Assembly: GCF_016863475.1 (NCBI RefSeq)
Contig: NZ_BOOY01000022.1
Span: forward strand, 88,058-152,057
Source of the DNA: Spirilliplanes yamanashiensis
GTDB taxonomy: Bacteria; Actinomycetota; Actinomycetes; Mycobacteriales; Micromonosporaceae
DNA length: 64,000 nucleotides
Reading direction: 5' to 3'
Within the stretch, counting starts at the first letter, position 1. Each line of letters starts with the position of its first letter. The notes beneath the pieces were generated by a model that was not told the origin of the DNA, did no database searches, and saw nothing but the letters and a program-made list of their open reading frames with translations. The position numbers were made by a program, and so were the translations under genes. This document shows, one piece after another, positions 41,772 through 52,219 of the stretch.

Positions 41772-44750
41772 ATGGGGCAGGACAGGGGATACGTGGGCCT
41801 GGTGCGTGCGCGTCTGTTCGACCAACTCGACCAGACGGGCACAGACCGGCCGGCGCTGGTCGTGGCACCGGCGGGCTTCGGGAAGACGACGCTGCTCGCC
41901 CAGTACGCGCACCGGCACGACGGACCGGTGGTGACGTACCACGCCGACGCGATGGACGCCGCGCACGGCGACACCGCCGTGCGCCTCGTCGAGGCCGTGC
42001 GCGCCGCCGCGCGCCGCGCCAAGGCCGACACCGCCGGCTGGCCGGACGCCCGCCGCGACGACGCCGCCGACCGCGCCGAGGCGCGGGCCGCCGTCGCCGC
42101 CGCCCGCGACCCCGCCACCGCCGTCACCGAGGCCATGGCCGCCGCCGCCGAACGCGCCGGCGGGCTGCTGGTCACCCTCGACAACCTCGACCAGCTCACC
42201 GGTACGCCCGGCGAGCAGGTCGTCTCCCACGTGCTGGCCCGGCGCCCGCGCGGCGTGCAGCTCGTCCTCGGCACCCGGCGCATGCCGCGGCTCAACCTGC
42301 TGCGCCACGAACTCGCCGGCGAGACCGCCCTCGTCGGCCCCGACGACCTGCGGCTGCGCCGGTGGGAGGTGGAACGCCTGCTCGACGAGGTGTACGGCGA
42401 GCCGCTGCCCGCCGACGGCGTCGCCCTGCTCACCCGGCGCACCGGCGGCTGGCCCGCCGCGCTCGCCCTGTTCCACCTCGCCACCCGCGGCCGACCGCTC
42501 GTCGACCGGTACAAGGCGGCCGCGTCGCCGTTCGCCCGGTGGCCCGCGTTCCGGCAGTACTTCGCCGACACCGTGCTCGCCGGCGTCGCCCCGCACATCG
42601 TCGACTTCCTGCTGCGCACCTGCCCGTACGAGCGGCTCACCGCCGAACGCTGCGCCAAGGTGTCCGACCTGGACCCCGCCCTGCTCGACGACCTCGCCCA
42701 GGTGCACGCCCTGCCCGTGACCGGACGCGGCGACACGTACCGGTACGAGACCGCCTTCCGGGGCTTCCTGGAGGCCCTGCACGCCGAGCGGCTGGGCGGG
42801 CCGTCGCTCAACGAGGCGCACCGGCGGGCCGGCGAGCTGCTGCTGGCCGAGGAGGCGTACCCGGAGGCCGCCCGGGCGTTCGCGCGCGCCGGCGACTGGA
42901 CCCAGCTGCAGCTCCTGCTCGCCGAGCACGGCCGCGCCGCCGTCGAGCCGCCCACCGCCGAACTCATCGAGCTGGTCCCCGAGCACCTGCGCCGCGACGA
43001 ACCCTGGTTCGCCTACGCCGAGGCCGTGCAGCACCTGCTGGACGCGCAGCTGCAGGACTCGTACGAGGACTTCGACCGGGCCGCCCGGCTGTTCGGCGAG
43101 GGCCGCTGGCACCGGGCCAGCACCCGGCAGAAGCTCGGCGTCGGCGCGCTCGTCGCGCCCCGCCCGCCGCGCGGCGTGAAACTGCACTGGACCGGCTGGC
43201 TGCGCATCGCCGTCGGCCCGCACGCCGTCGAGTCGATCCGCGACGCCGAGCTGGCGCCCGCCGAGTCCGAACTCATCCGGCTCGTCGCCGGCATCTTCGG
43301 CGGCGGCGTCCCCGAAGGCATCACCCGCGACACCCGCGAGGCGCGGATGGGCCGCGGCGACTCGCTCGTCGCCGTCCTCGGCCTGCACATGGTGCGCACC
43401 GCCATCGAGGTCACCCGCGGCCGCGCCTCCACCCTCGCCCTGGAACGCGTCGCCGACGAGGCCGACCAGCTCGGCCTCGGCTGGGTCGCCCGGCTCGCGC
43501 TGGCCTGCCGGGCCCTGGGCGGCGGCACCTACAGCGCCGCCGACGCCTACGCCGTCGCCGCCGAGAGCCGCCGCGCCGGCGACCGCTGGGGCTACCTGCT
43601 CACCACCGCCGTCGGCAGCATCTCCGAGATCCGCACCGGGCGCATCGACCCCGACCGGCTCACCGCGCTCGCCGCCGAGGCCCGCGAACTCGCCGCCGAC
43701 GCCATCGCCGAATGGGCGCTGGCGTTCATCGCCCTCGGCCAGGCCCGCCGCGGCGAACCCGGCGCCGCCGCCCTCGCCCGGGAGGCCGTCGAACGCGCCG
43801 AGAAGGCCGGGGTGCCCGGCGCCGCCGTCGTCGCCACCCTCGCCCTGTCCGTCACCGACCCGGTGCGCCGCCCGTCGCTGCTGCGCGAGGCCGCCGTGCG
43901 CGCCGAGGCCGCCGGCCTCGCCCCGGCCGTGGTGCAGTTCTGGCACTCCACGTACGCGGCGCAGGTCGTCGCCCAGCCCGCCCCCGTGGTGACCATCCAC
44001 TGCTTCGGCGGCTTCCGCATGGAGATCGCCGGGCGCCCGCTCGACCTGTCCGCGGTGCGCCCCCGCGCCCGCAGCGCCCTGCGCCTGCTGGCCATGCGGG
44101 CCGGCCGGTACGTGCACCGCGAGGTGCTCATCGAGGCGCTCTGGTCCGACCTCGCGCCCGCCGCCGCCACCCGCAACCTCCAGGTCACCATCTCCGCCCT
44201 GCGCGGCCTGCTCGAACCCGCCAGCGGCCGCGGCAAGGCCCAGCTGCTCGTCCGCTCCGGCGACGCCTACGGCCTGGTCCTGCCGCCCGGCGCGTACGCC
44301 GACACCGCCGCCTTCACCGAGGCCGTGCAACGCTGGCAGCAGATGCGCCGCGGCGGCACCTTCGCCGCCGAGGTCGACGCCATGCGGGCCGCGCTGGCCG
44401 CGTACGGCGGCGACCTGCTGCCCGAGGAGGGCCCGGCGGACTGGGCGGTCGAGGCCCGCGAGGAGTTCCGCAACGACGCCACCCGCGTCGCCCGCGAACT
44501 CGCCACCGCCGAACTGTCGCAGGGGCACGTCGCCGAGGCGGTGCGCGCCGCCGAGCAGTGCATCGCCCTCGACCCGCACGACGACGAGGCGTGGCAGGTG
44601 CTGTTGCGCGCGTACGCCCGCAGCGCCACCCCGGCCAAGGCCGCCGACGCCCGGCGCCGCTACGCCGACATGCTCGCGGGTCTCGGCGTCACGGGGCCTA
44701 CCCCTCAGCAGCTGGACGGGATTCCTCGGCAGTTGCGGCGGCACGACTGA
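41772..44750 (+). CDS. MalT/SARP-like ATP-binding transcriptional activator
   Basis: 992 residues. An N-terminal P-loop domain has APAGFGKTTLLAQY (32-45) and VTLDNLDQL as Walker B, in the MalT/LAL arrangement. A long TPR-like helical region follows. At the C-terminus a winged-helix Trans_reg_C domain (from about 735: VTIHCFGGFRMEIAGRPLD, REVLIEALW) is followed by a BTAD domain to the end. The DNA-binding domain is thus SARP-type rather than LuxR-type. It converges on the lpqY-sugABC-GH13 operon, so control of alpha-glucoside uptake is plausible by analogy with MalT, but unproven. Confidence 0.87.
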   Translation: MGQDRGYVGLVRARLFDQLDQTGTDRPALVVAPAGFGKTTLLAQYAHRHDGPVVTYHADAMDAAHGDTAVRLVEAVRAAARRAKADTAGWPDARRDDAADRAEARAAVAAARDPATAVTEAMAAAAERAGGLLVTLDNLDQLTGTPGEQVVSHVLARRPRGVQLVLGTRRMPRLNLLRHELAGETALVGPDDLRLRRWEVERLLDEVYGEPLPADGVALLTRRTGGWPAALALFHLATRGRPLVDRYKAAASPFARWPAFRQYFADTVLAGVAPHIVDFLLRTCPYERLTAERCAKVSDLDPALLDDLAQVHALPVTGRGDTYRYETAFRGFLEALHAERLGGPSLNEAHRRAGELLLAEEAYPEAARAFARAGDWTQLQLLLAEHGRAAVEPPTAELIELVPEHLRRDEPWFAYAEAVQHLLDAQLQDSYEDFDRAARLFGEGRWHRASTRQKLGVGALVAPRPPRGVKLHWTGWLRIAVGPHAVESIRDAELAPAESELIRLVAGIFGGGVPEGITRDTREARMGRGDSLVAVLGLHMVRTAIEVTRGRASTLALERVADEADQLGLGWVARLALACRALGGGTYSAADAYAVAAESRRAGDRWGYLLTTAVGSISEIRTGRIDPDRLTALAAEARELAADAIAEWALAFIALGQARRGEPGAAALAREAVERAEKAGVPGAAVVATLALSVTDPVRRPSLLREAAVRAEAAGLAPAVVQFWHSTYAAQVVAQPAPVVTIHCFGGFRMEIAGRPLDLSAVRPRARSALRLLAMRAGRYVHREVLIEALWSDLAPAAATRNLQVTISALRGLLEPASGRGKAQLLVRSGDAYGLVLPPGAYADTAAFTEAVQRWQQMRRGGTFAAEVDAMRAALAAYGGDLLPEEGPADWAVEAREEFRNDATRVARELATAELSQGHVAEAVRAAEQCIALDPHDDEAWQVLLRAYARSATPAKAADARRRYADMLAGLGVTGPTPQQLDGIPRQLRRHD

Positions 44751-44784
44751 TCTTCGGGGTCCGCTCCGGGTTCGTGGGTGGGCC

Positions 44785-44860
44785 GGGTTCGGGGGGTGGG
44801 GTGGCCCACTCCGGGCGGTCAGGCTTGATCCCTGCGTGGACCACCCCACCCCCCGAACCC
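44785..44860. repeat. Long-loop hairpin element 1
   Basis: A perfect 20-bp stem (44785-44804 with 44841-44860) encloses a 36-base loop. The loop core (44808-44842) reappears inverted in element 2 with a single mismatch over 35 bases. It sits in the gap between the convergent regulator and GH13 genes. Confidence 0.85.
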
Positions 44861-44988
44861 TCGGTCCGCCGGCGGCCGCCGGGTGGGAAGGAAGGGCTGT
44901 CCGGCCCGGCGCTGCGGGACTGGGTGGCCCGGCCGCCTGCTCGCGCGGGGTCGTACCCGCGGACCGGGTGTCGCCGTCGGACAGAGGG

Positions 44989-45056
44989 CGTGGGGGCGGG
45001 GTGACCCACGGAGGGATCAAGCCTGACCGCCCGGAGTGGGGCACCCCGCCCCCACG
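44989..45056. repeat. Long-loop hairpin element 2 (inverted relative to element 1)
   Basis: A 15-bp stem (44989-45003 with 45042-45056) encloses a 38-base loop whose core (45006-45040) is the reverse complement of element 1's core. The stem sequence differs from that of element 1, but base pairing is preserved. The two elements fill the otherwise geneless 44751-45083; the 128 bases between them hold no gene. Confidence 0.85.
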
Positions 45057-45083
45057 ACCGGCCCCCGACGGGCAGGAGGCGAC

Positions 45084-46682
45084 TCAGCCGGTCGTGTACC
45101 AGGCGGCCGTCGACGGGGGCAGCGTGCCGTCGTCGGGGAGGGGGGCGCTGGAGAGCAGGACAGTGGCGGTGCGCAGCGGGGCCGGGACGGGGGCGTGGTC
45201 GGTGCCGGTGTTGACGGCGCAGGCGAAGCCCGGGGTGCGGGTGAAGGCCAGGACCTCGTCGGTGGTGGGGAGCCAGGTGAGGGTGCCGTCGCCCAGGGCG
45301 GGGGTGGTGCGGCGCAGGTGCAGGGCGGCGCGGTAGAGGGTGAGCATCGAGTCCGGGTCGGCGTGCTGGCGGTCCGCCGTCAGGTCCGCCCACTCGGCGG
45401 GCTGGGGGAGCCAGCTGGCGGTGCCGGGGCCGAAGCCGTACGACGGGGTGGTGCCGGACCACGGGATGGGGACACGGCAGCCGTCGCGGCCGATCTCCTG
45501 GCCGGCCGTGCGGTGGTAGGTGGGGTCCTGGCGCAGCTCGCCCGGCAGGTCGACGACCTCGGGCAGGCCCAGTTCCTCGCCCTGGTAGACGTAGGCGCCG
45601 CCGGGCAGGGCCAGCATCAGCAGGGCGGCCGCCCGGGCCCGCCGGACGCCGGTGTCGCCGCCGCCGTAGCGGGTGACGTGGCGGACCACATCGTGGTTGG
45701 ACAGCACCCAGGTGGCGGGCGCGCCGACCGTCGCGTGGGACTCCAGGGTGCGGTCGACGGCGGCGCGCAGGGCGGCGGCGTCCCACGGGGCCAGCAGGAA
45801 CGCGAAGTTGAACGCGGTGTGCAGCTCGTCCGGGCGCAGGTACAGCACCAGCCGGTCGAAGCTCTGCACCCACACCTCGGCGACGAACGCCCGGTCGCCC
45901 GGGTAGGAGTCGGTGACGCGCCGCCACGCCCGGTAGACGTCGTGGACCTCGTCGACGTCCCAGTGCGGGTGCCCCTCGACCGCCTGCCCGGAGGTGGCGT
46001 GGTGCTCGCCCAGGTCGGGCATCTCCGGGTCCTTCGCCAGGCCGTGCGCGACGTCGATGCGGAAGCCGTCGACGCCCCGGTCCAGCCAGAACCGCAGGAT
46101 CGACTCGAACTCGGCGCGCACCTCGTCGTTCGTCCAGTCGAGGTCGGGCTGTTGCGGGGCGAACAGGTGCAGGTACCACTGGCCGGGGGTGCCGTCGGGT
46201 TCGGTGACGCGGGTCCAGGCGCGGCCGCCGAAGTTGCTCATCCAGTTGTTCGGCGGCTCGGAGCCGTCCGGGCCGGCGCCGTCGCGGAAGATGTACCGGG
46301 CGCGGGCCGGGCTGCCGGGCGGCGCCGCCAGCGCCTCCCGGAACCAGGCGTGCTCGTGCGACGTGTGGTTGGGCACCAGGTCGATGATCACCCGGATGCC
46401 CAGCTCGTGGGCCTGGGCGAGGAGCGCGTCCGCGTCGGCGAGGGTGCCGAACCGGGGGTCGACGTCGCGGTAGTCCGCCACGTCGTACCCGGCGTCGGCC
46501 TGCGGCGACGGGTAGAACGGGCTGAGCCACACGGCGTCGACCCCGAGGTCGCGCAGGTACGGCAGGCGGGACCGGATGCCCGGCAGGTCGCCGATCCCGT
46601 CGCCGTCGGAGTCGGCGAAGCTGCGCGGGTAGATCTGGTAGATCACGGCATGGCGCCACCACGGTCCGCCGGTGGAGGCCAT
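45084..46682 (-). CDS. GH13 alpha-glucosidase
   Basis: 532 residues. GH13 regions are clear: [38 protein letters not shown] with nucleophile Asp210, FVAEVW with acid/base Glu269 and LSNHDV with Asp331. Length and QIYPRSF place it among the alpha-glucosidase/oligo-1,6-glucosidase subfamilies (GH13_17/23/30-like). No signal peptide, so it acts in the cytoplasm. It starts 2 bases after the sugC stop and is evidently the last gene of the transporter operon, cleaving the imported alpha-glucoside. Trehalose, maltose and isomaltose are candidates. Confidence 0.92.
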   Translation of the reverse strand: MASTGGPWWRHAVIYQIYPRSFADSDGDGIGDLPGIRSRLPYLRDLGVDAVWLSPFYPSPQADAGYDVADYRDVDPRFGTLADADALLAQAHELGIRVIIDLVPNHTSHEHAWFREALAAPPGSPARARYIFRDGAGPDGSEPPNNWMSNFGGRAWTRVTEPDGTPGQWYLHLFAPQQPDLDWTNDEVRAEFESILRFWLDRGVDGFRIDVAHGLAKDPEMPDLGEHHATSGQAVEGHPHWDVDEVHDVYRAWRRVTDSYPGDRAFVAEVWVQSFDRLVLYLRPDELHTAFNFAFLLAPWDAAALRAAVDRTLESHATVGAPATWVLSNHDVVRHVTRYGGGDTGVRRARAAALLMLALPGGAYVYQGEELGLPEVVDLPGELRQDPTYHRTAGQEIGRDGCRVPIPWSGTTPSYGFGPGTASWLPQPAEWADLTADRQHADPDSMLTLYRAALHLRRTTPALGDGTLTWLPTTDEVLAFTRTPGFACAVNTGTDHAPVPAPLRTATVLLSSAPLPDDGTLPPSTAAWYTTG

Positions 46683-46684
46683 GG

Positions 46685-47860
46685 TCAGCGGACCGCCGCG
46701 ACCAGGTTCTTGCCGCTCGCCGCGTCGAACACCTGCACCTTGGACGTGTCGTACCAGAGCCGGGCCGTCCGGCCGCGCTGCACCTGCGCCGCCGCGTCCA
46801 GCCGGGCGGTGACGTCGACGCCGCCGCTGTGCAGCTCGTTGCCGGTGTCCTTGGCCAGGTCGTCGAGGTCCTGCGAGTGGGCCACGTCGCCCTTCATCGT
46901 GAAGTACGCGTACACGTCGGAGCCCATGGCCTCGACGATGTCGATCGGGGCGTCGAACGTGGCGCCGGGCTTGTCGCCGACGAGCGAGGCGTCCTCGAAG
47001 TGCTCGGGGCGGATGCCGATGATGACCTCGCCGGTGGAGCCGGCCCCGTCGAGCGACTGCCGCACCCGGTCGGGCAGCCGCGCCTCGCCGAGCGCGGTGA
47101 CGACGGTGCCGCCGCCGCGCAGCTGGCCGGGGAAGAAGTTCATCGACGGGCTGCCGATGAAGCCGGCCACGAACAGGTTGGCGGGGTGGGCGTACAGGTG
47201 GGCGGGGGTGCCGACCTGCTGGACGATGCCGGCGCGCATGACGACGACCCGGTCGCCGAGGGTCATCGCCTCGGTCTGGTCGTGGGTGACGTAGAGGGTG
47301 GTGGTGCCGAGGTTCTTCTGGATGCGGGAGATCTGGGTGCGCATCTGCACCCGGAGCTTGGCGTCCAGGTTGGACAGCGGCTCGTCCATGAGGAACGCCT
47401 TGGGGTTGCGCACGATGGCGCGGCCCATGGCGACGCGCTGGCGCTGGCCGCCGGACAGGTTGGCGGGCTTGCGGTCCAGGTGCTGGCTGAGTTCCAGCAG
47501 CTCGGCGGCCTCGCCCACCTTCTTGCGGATGGTCTCCTTGTCGACGCCGGCGAGCCGCAGCGGGAAGCCCATGTTGTCGCCGACGGTCATGTGCGGGTAG
47601 AGCGCGTAGGACTGGAACACCATGGCGATGTCGCGGTCCTTGGGCGCCTTGTCGTTCACCACCTGGCCGTCGATGATCAGCTTGCCGGCGGTGATGTCCT
47701 CCAGCCCGGCGACCATGTTGAGGGTGGTGGACTTCCCGCAGCCGGACGGGCCCACCAGGATGATGAACTCGCCGTCGGCGATCTCGAGGTTGAAGTCGTC
47801 GACGGCGAGGGCGCCGTCGGGGTAGCGCTTGACCACATGGTCCAGAACGATCTCGGCCAC
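46685..47860 (-). CDS. sugC: Sugar ABC transporter ATPase, SugC/UgpC type
   Basis: 391 residues. Walker [10 protein letters not shown] (37-45), Q-loop at SYALYPH, signature LSGGQ (135-139), Walker B FLMDE (156-160) and switch His193. The C-terminal regulatory TOBE/OB domain (about 240-391) is of the MalK/SugC kind. It powers the SugA/SugB channel. It is transcribed with lpqY, sugA and sugB, in the same order as the mycobacterial LpqY-SugABC trehalose importer. Such ATPases can serve several importers. Confidence 0.92.
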   Translation of the reverse strand: MAEIVLDHVVKRYPDGALAVDDFNLEIADGEFIILVGPSGCGKSTTLNMVAGLEDITAGKLIIDGQVVNDKAPKDRDIAMVFQSYALYPHMTVGDNMGFPLRLAGVDKETIRKKVGEAAELLELSQHLDRKPANLSGGQRQRVAMGRAIVRNPKAFLMDEPLSNLDAKLRVQMRTQISRIQKNLGTTTLYVTHDQTEAMTLGDRVVVMRAGIVQQVGTPAHLYAHPANLFVAGFIGSPSMNFFPGQLRGGGTVVTALGEARLPDRVRQSLDGAGSTGEVIIGIRPEHFEDASLVGDKPGATFDAPIDIVEAMGSDVYAYFTMKGDVAHSQDLDDLAKDTGNELHSGGVDVTARLDAAAQVQRGRTARLWYDTSKVQVFDAASGKNLVAAVR

Positions 47861-47890
47861 GTCAGCTCCTCTGCTGGTTCGGCGGGTCGG

Positions 47891-48724
47891 TCAGCCCTTG
47901 ACGGCACCCGAGGTGAGCCCGGCGACGATCCGCCGCTGGAAGACCAGTACGAAGATCACGATGGGGATGGTGATGACCACGGCGGCGGCCGCGATCGGTC
48001 CGGTCGGCTTCTCGAAGGTGGTGGCGCCGGTGAAGTAGCTCATCGCGGCGGGCACGGTGCGGGCCGCCGACGTGGAGGTCAGCGACAGGGCGAACAGGAA
48101 GTCGTTCCAGCACGAGATGAACACGAGGATCGCCGTGGTGAACACGCCCGGCATGGCGAGCGGCGTGATGACCCGCCGGAACGCCTGGTACGGGGTGGCG
48201 CCGTCCATCTTGGCGGCCTTCTCCAGGTCCCACGGGATCTCCCGGAAGAACGCGGACAGGGTGTAGATCGCCAGCGGCAGCGCGAACGCGATGTACGGGA
48301 TGATCAGGCCGGGCCAGGTGTCGAACAGCCCGAGCGCCGTCTCGATCTTGAACAGCGGGGTGACGAGCGCGATCTGCGGGAACATCGACACGAGCAGCGC
48401 GGTGGCCACGATCGTCTTCTTGCCCGGGAAGTCGAGCCGGGCGATGGCGTACGCGGCCATCGTGCCGAACACGATGGCGATGAGCGTGGCGATGATGCAG
48501 ATGCCGATCGAGTTGGCGAGGGCGCGCAGGAAGTCCGAGTTGGAGAAGATCGCCGAGTAGCTCTCGGTCGACGGCGACGTGGGCAGGTAGTTGCCGTCGT
48601 TGAGCGTCGCGTCGTCCTTCAGCGACAGCGAGACGATCCAGACCACGGGGACGAACGCGTACAGCAGGACGACGGTGTTGACGCCCCACCACATGAGCTT
48701 GCGGTTCCTGGTCTCCGGCTGCAT
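47891..48724 (-). CDS. sugB: Sugar ABC transporter permease, SugB-like
   Basis: 277 residues, six transmembrane helices, MalG class. The EAA loop is visible at [32 protein letters not shown]. The ATG at 48724 is 2 bases after the sugA stop and begins [10 protein letters not shown]. The longer open frame is antisense-free but runs into sugA and is rejected. Confidence 0.92.
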   Translation of the reverse strand: MQPETRNRKLMWWGVNTVVLLYAFVPVVWIVSLSLKDDATLNDGNYLPTSPSTESYSAIFSNSDFLRALANSIGICIIATLIAIVFGTMAAYAIARLDFPGKKTIVATALLVSMFPQIALVTPLFKIETALGLFDTWPGLIIPYIAFALPLAIYTLSAFFREIPWDLEKAAKMDGATPYQAFRRVITPLAMPGVFTTAILVFISCWNDFLFALSLTSTSAARTVPAAMSYFTGATTFEKPTGPIAAAAVVITIPIVIFVLVFQRRIVAGLTSGAVKG

Positions 48725-48726
48725 GG

Positions 48727-49686
48727 CTACCGCTTCCCTCCGGCGTCGGCCCCGGGCGCTGCCGCCCCGAAGAGCTTGATGAACGCGAACGCGATGAGGC
48801 CGGTGGTGAGGAAGATCAGCACCGACATCGCCGACCCGATGCCGAGGTTGAGCCCCCGGATCAGGTTGCTGTAGGCGACCATGGAGACCGAGCTGGTCTG
48901 GTTGGACCCGCTGGTCAGGATGAAGATGTTGTCGAACACCCGGAACGCGTCGAGGGTGCGGAACAGCAGCGCCACGAGGATGGCCGGCTTGATGAGCGGC
49001 ACGGTCACCAGCCAGAAGCGCTTCCACGCGCTGGCGCCGTCCATCGAGGCGGCCTTGAGCAGGTCCTCCGGCACCAGGGCCAGGCCGGCCATGAGCAGCA
49101 GGGCCATGAACGGCACGGTCTTCCACACCTCGGCCAGGATGATGATCCAGATCGAGGGCCAGAACTCGGTGAGCGGCGCGGACGTCTCGGGGGCGAGCCA
49201 CCCGAGGCCCTGGGTCCAGGCGAAGCGCCAGGAGAACGCCGCCACCACGGTGACGATCGCGTACGGCACCAGCGCCGAGGTGCGCACCAGCCCGCGCCCG
49301 ACGAGCGTGCGGTGCATGACGATGGCGAGCCCCATGCCGAGGATCAGTTCGAAGGTGGCGCCGACGATCGTGATGAGCATCGTGACGCCGAACGCCGTCC
49401 ACCAGATCGGGCTGGACAGCACGGTGATGTAGTTGTCGAGGAAGATGAACTCGTTGTCGTCGGGCCGGCGCAGGTCGGCCTTGTTGAGCGACAGCCAGAA
49501 CGCGTACAGGATCGGGTACGCGGCGACGGCGAGCATGATGACCACGGCGGGCGCCACGAGCATCAGGCCCAGTTTGCGCTCGGCCTTCTTCGCGTCGCTA
49601 TGCCGCTGCTGGGCGATCTGGACGGTGCCGTCGTCGGCGACGTCCTCGATGGCCTGCGCGGCCGCGGAGGTCGGGGTGGCGGTCAC
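48727..49686 (-). CDS. sugA: Sugar ABC transporter permease, SugA-like
   Basis: 319 residues, MalF class, with six transmembrane helices after a cytoplasmic N-terminus. The EAA loop is [31 protein letters not shown]. The GTG at 49686 overlaps the lpqY stop by four bases (GTGA). Upstream in-frame sequence lies inside lpqY and is rejected. Confidence 0.92.
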   Translation of the reverse strand: MTATPTSAAAQAIEDVADDGTVQIAQQRHSDAKKAERKLGLMLVAPAVVIMLAVAAYPILYAFWLSLNKADLRRPDDNEFIFLDNYITVLSSPIWWTAFGVTMLITIVGATFELILGMGLAIVMHRTLVGRGLVRTSALVPYAIVTVVAAFSWRFAWTQGLGWLAPETSAPLTEFWPSIWIIILAEVWKTVPFMALLLMAGLALVPEDLLKAASMDGASAWKRFWLVTVPLIKPAILVALLFRTLDAFRVFDNIFILTSGSNQTSSVSMVAYSNLIRGLNLGIGSAMSVLIFLTTGLIAFAFIKLFGAAAPGADAGGKR

Positions 49687-50960
49687 GGCACGATCCCCTT
49701 GCCGTCGATGGCGTCCTGGATCGCGTCGCGCAGCTCGTCCGCCGACGCCTGCGGGTCGATGTCGCCTGGGGGCGACAGCGTGGTGGACACGATGGTCGAG
49801 ATGTTCTGGTACACCGGCGACACCGGTCGCGGCACGGCGGTCTCCAGCTCGGTGAGCATGACGTCGGCCATCGGGTACGCCTCCTTGAACTCCGGCAGTT
49901 CGAAGACCGTGGCGAGCGCCGGCACGTCGCCCGCGTCGAGGGCGGCGCTGAGCGCGTTCTTCTCGTTGCGCAGGCACATCGCGGCCTCGAACGCCTCGTC
50001 CGGGTGCTTGCTGTAGGTGCTGATCGCGTAGTTCATGCCGCCGAGGGTCACCCGGGGAGCGCTGCCGTCGACCGAGGGGTACGGCGCGTAACCGAGGTCG
50101 TCGACGAGGTCCGGGTTGGCCTCGCGCATGGCGCTGAGCACGTACGGCCAGTTGAGCGAGAACGCGGACCGGCCGGCCTGCAGGTCGGCGAACACCTCGG
50201 GCTCCTGGGCGTTCGACAGCGACGAGCTGGTGAGGCCGGAGGTGGCGAGCCGCTGGAGCATCGTCAGGGCCTGCACGGTCTTGTCGTCGATCGTGGGGGC
50301 CGTGCTGTCCTCGTTGACCAGCGTGCCGCCGTAGGCGGTGATGAGGTTGTTGACGTTGACGACGTAGCCCTCGTACTGGGCGGCGGTGAGGCCGATCTCG
50401 TACGGCTTGCCCTCGGCCTTGAGCTGCTGGGCCATCGAGATCATCTCGTCGAACGTCTTGGGCGGGGTCGGGACGAGCGACTTGCGGTACCACAGCAGCT
50501 GGACGTTGGTGGTGCGCGGGATGCCGTAGAGCTTGTCCTCCCACGTCGCCGTGTCGATGGGCGGCTGCAGGGTGTCCGCGGTGGCCTGGGTCTTCTGCTC
50601 GCCGGTCAGCTCGCGGATCCACTTGGCCTCGGCGAACTCGGCGGTCCAGGTGACGTCCATGCCGAGCAGGTCCATGCCGTCGTCCTTGGCGGCGAGCCGG
50701 CGGACGAACTGGTCGCGCTGGCTGTCGGCGTCGCTGGGGGTCAGGTTGCCGACGATGGTGTACCGGCCGCCCGCCTGCTGGTTGCAGTCGGCGATGACCT
50801 TGTCGAAGCCGACGCCGCTGGCGCCGCCGTACAGGTTGATGACCGTGCCCTCGGGGCCGCTGGAGCAGGCGGCGAGCGTGGACATGAGCGCCGCCAGGCC
50901 GGCTGCGGCGGCCCAGCGCGAGGGCCGCCGTCCACCCCCGGTCCGTCGTCGAATCAGCAT
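49683..50960 (-). CDS. lpqY: LpqY-like sugar-binding lipoprotein
   Basis: 425 residues. The lipoprotein signal ends in LAAC (Cys32). Segments closely match mycobacterial LpqY as I recall it: CNQQAGGRYTI, GMDVTWTAEFAEAKW, RTTNVQLLWYRKSL, APYPSVDG and IDPQASADELRDAIQDAIDG. LpqY captures trehalose for recycling in mycobacteria, so trehalose or a related alpha-glucoside is the likely ligand. GGAGGAATCG precedes the ATG. It is first in the operon; its promoter must lie in 50961-51070. Confidence 0.87.
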   Translation of the reverse strand: MLIRRRTGGGRRPSRWAAAAGLAALMSTLAACSSGPEGTVINLYGGASGVGFDKVIADCNQQAGGRYTIVGNLTPSDADSQRDQFVRRLAAKDDGMDLLGMDVTWTAEFAEAKWIRELTGEQKTQATADTLQPPIDTATWEDKLYGIPRTTNVQLLWYRKSLVPTPPKTFDEMISMAQQLKAEGKPYEIGLTAAQYEGYVVNVNNLITAYGGTLVNEDSTAPTIDDKTVQALTMLQRLATSGLTSSSLSNAQEPEVFADLQAGRSAFSLNWPYVLSAMREANPDLVDDLGYAPYPSVDGSAPRVTLGGMNYAISTYSKHPDEAFEAAMCLRNEKNALSAALDAGDVPALATVFELPEFKEAYPMADVMLTELETAVPRPVSPVYQNISTIVSTTLSPPGDIDPQASADELRDAIQDAIDGKGIVP

Positions 50961-51071
50961 CGATTCCTCCGTCCGAGGGTGATCTTGAAGTGAGCTACGT
51001 CACACCCTGAGGACGACAGTGCCAGATTCGAGCCGTGCGCGCGAGAGGGCCGTTGCGTCGAAGTTGGCAGA

Positions 51072-51461
51072 TCAACCGATCTGCACGGTGCCCGCTCCCT
51101 GGATGGTGCAGGTGGGCGCCGGCGCCGGGTCGTTGCAGGTCTGGACGCTGTCGCCGACCCGGGCCGCCGGCTTGCCGTTGATCAGCACGGTCTGGCTGCC
51201 CAGCAGCACCGTGCCCTGGTTCGTCGGCGGGATCTGGAACGGGCCGTTCGGGGCGACGTGCGGCGGGTTGTTCGTCGCCGTGCTGCCCACCACCGCGGCC
51301 GGCTGCCCGTCGATCAGCACGTCGGTGCTGCACCCGCCGGTGATCGTGCCGGCGAACGGCAGCGGCGTCGGCGTCGGCACCGGGCCGCCGGGCGACGGCA
51401 CCAGCACGATGTGCGTGTCCGTCCCGGTCACCAGGTCGCCCATCTTCGCGCCGAACGGCAC
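51072..51461 (-). CDS. PAAR-like spike-tip protein of the contractile injection system
   Basis: 129 residues with repeated PAAR-type motifs: KMGDLVTGTDTHIVL, LIDGQPAAVVGS and LINGKPAARVGDS, plus spaced Cys/His residues. PAAR proteins cap the VgrG-like spike and pierce the target. The GTG start lies just after the DUF4255 gene stop, with GAGG inside that gene's end. This pair diverges from the structural operon beginning with the sheath gene. Confidence 0.87.
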   Translation of the reverse strand: MPFGAKMGDLVTGTDTHIVLVPSPGGPVPTPTPLPFAGTITGGCSTDVLIDGQPAAVVGSTATNNPPHVAPNGPFQIPPTNQGTVLLGSQTVLINGKPAARVGDSVQTCNDPAPAPTCTIQGAGTVQIG

Positions 51462-51464
51462 CGC

Positions 51465-52040
51465 TCAGTCCTCCTCGACGATGCGCGACCCCGACCAGCC
51501 CTTCGGGGCGCGGCGCGGCGCGGGCGCCGGCAGCGGACGGCCCGGCGCGGCCACCCCGAGGCTGATCCGGTCCGCGGGCGGCGCGATCTCCCGGACGGGC
51601 GCCGGCACCAGGGGCGCGTTCACCACGACGCCCAGCACGGTCCGGTCCGGGTAGGCGACGACCGCCGGGTCCAGCCGCAGCACGACCGGCTGGCCGGCCA
51701 GGCCGTCGTCCAGCAGGGCCGGGTCGACGCGCTGCTTCGGGTCCACCACCGTCAGCACCGCGTCGAGCAGCAGCGCCTCGGTGTCCTCGTCCTTCGCGGT
51801 GACGGCGACGTGGTAGCGCAGGTCGAACCGGCGGATCGGCGGGCGGCGCGCGGTGACCCGGCCGTCGGCGTCGCGGATGTCCGTCCAGTCGGTGCCCGAA
51901 CCGGCCTCGTCCTCCCGGACGCCCGCCAGGAACAGGTCCAGCCCCGGCTCGTGCGAGGGCGGGCCGAAGCGGACCGTGCAGCCGGGCGGCAGCAGCGGCG
52001 CCAGCAGCGCACGCAGGGCGCGGTTCACCTCGCCGATCAC
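51465..52040 (-). CDS. DUF4255 protein, probable tail cap/terminator (Pvc16/Cis16-like)
   Basis: 191 residues from the GTG at 52040 (start MIGEVNRALRALLAPLLPPG); the longer upstream frame has noncoding composition. The N-terminal DUF4255 domain includes DIRDADGRV, RRFDLRYHVAVTAKDEDTEALLLDAVL and RLDPAVVAYPDR. A Pro-rich tail ends the protein. In Photorhabdus and Streptomyces systems, DUF4255 proteins cap the distal end of the tube and sheath. It is co-transcribed with the PAAR gene. Confidence 0.82.
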   Translation of the reverse strand: MIGEVNRALRALLAPLLPPGCTVRFGPPSHEPGLDLFLAGVREDEAGSGTDWTDIRDADGRVTARRPPIRRFDLRYHVAVTAKDEDTEALLLDAVLTVVDPKQRVDPALLDDGLAGQPVVLRLDPAVVAYPDRTVLGVVVNAPLVPAPVREIAPPADRISLGVAAPGRPLPAPAPRRAPKGWSGSRIVEED

Positions 52041-52219
52041 CCGCCCAGCGTGGCCGCGCACCCCCGCCCCGGCCAGGCGGGACGGGGCGGCCACTCGGGC
52101 ACCGCGCACTGCCCGATAGGGACGCGCTCGCTGCCCCGGCCACCGCCCGACGGCCGGTGTGAAACCGCGGCCGCGCACCGGACGCTGGGACCGCTGACAA
52201 CAGCGTGAGGGAGGGCCGC

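Noticed and set aside
41730..45044. 1104-codon minus-strand frame opposite the MalT/SARP-like regulator
   Set aside because: Shadow frame; the plus strand encodes the Walker, winged-helix and BTAD motifs.
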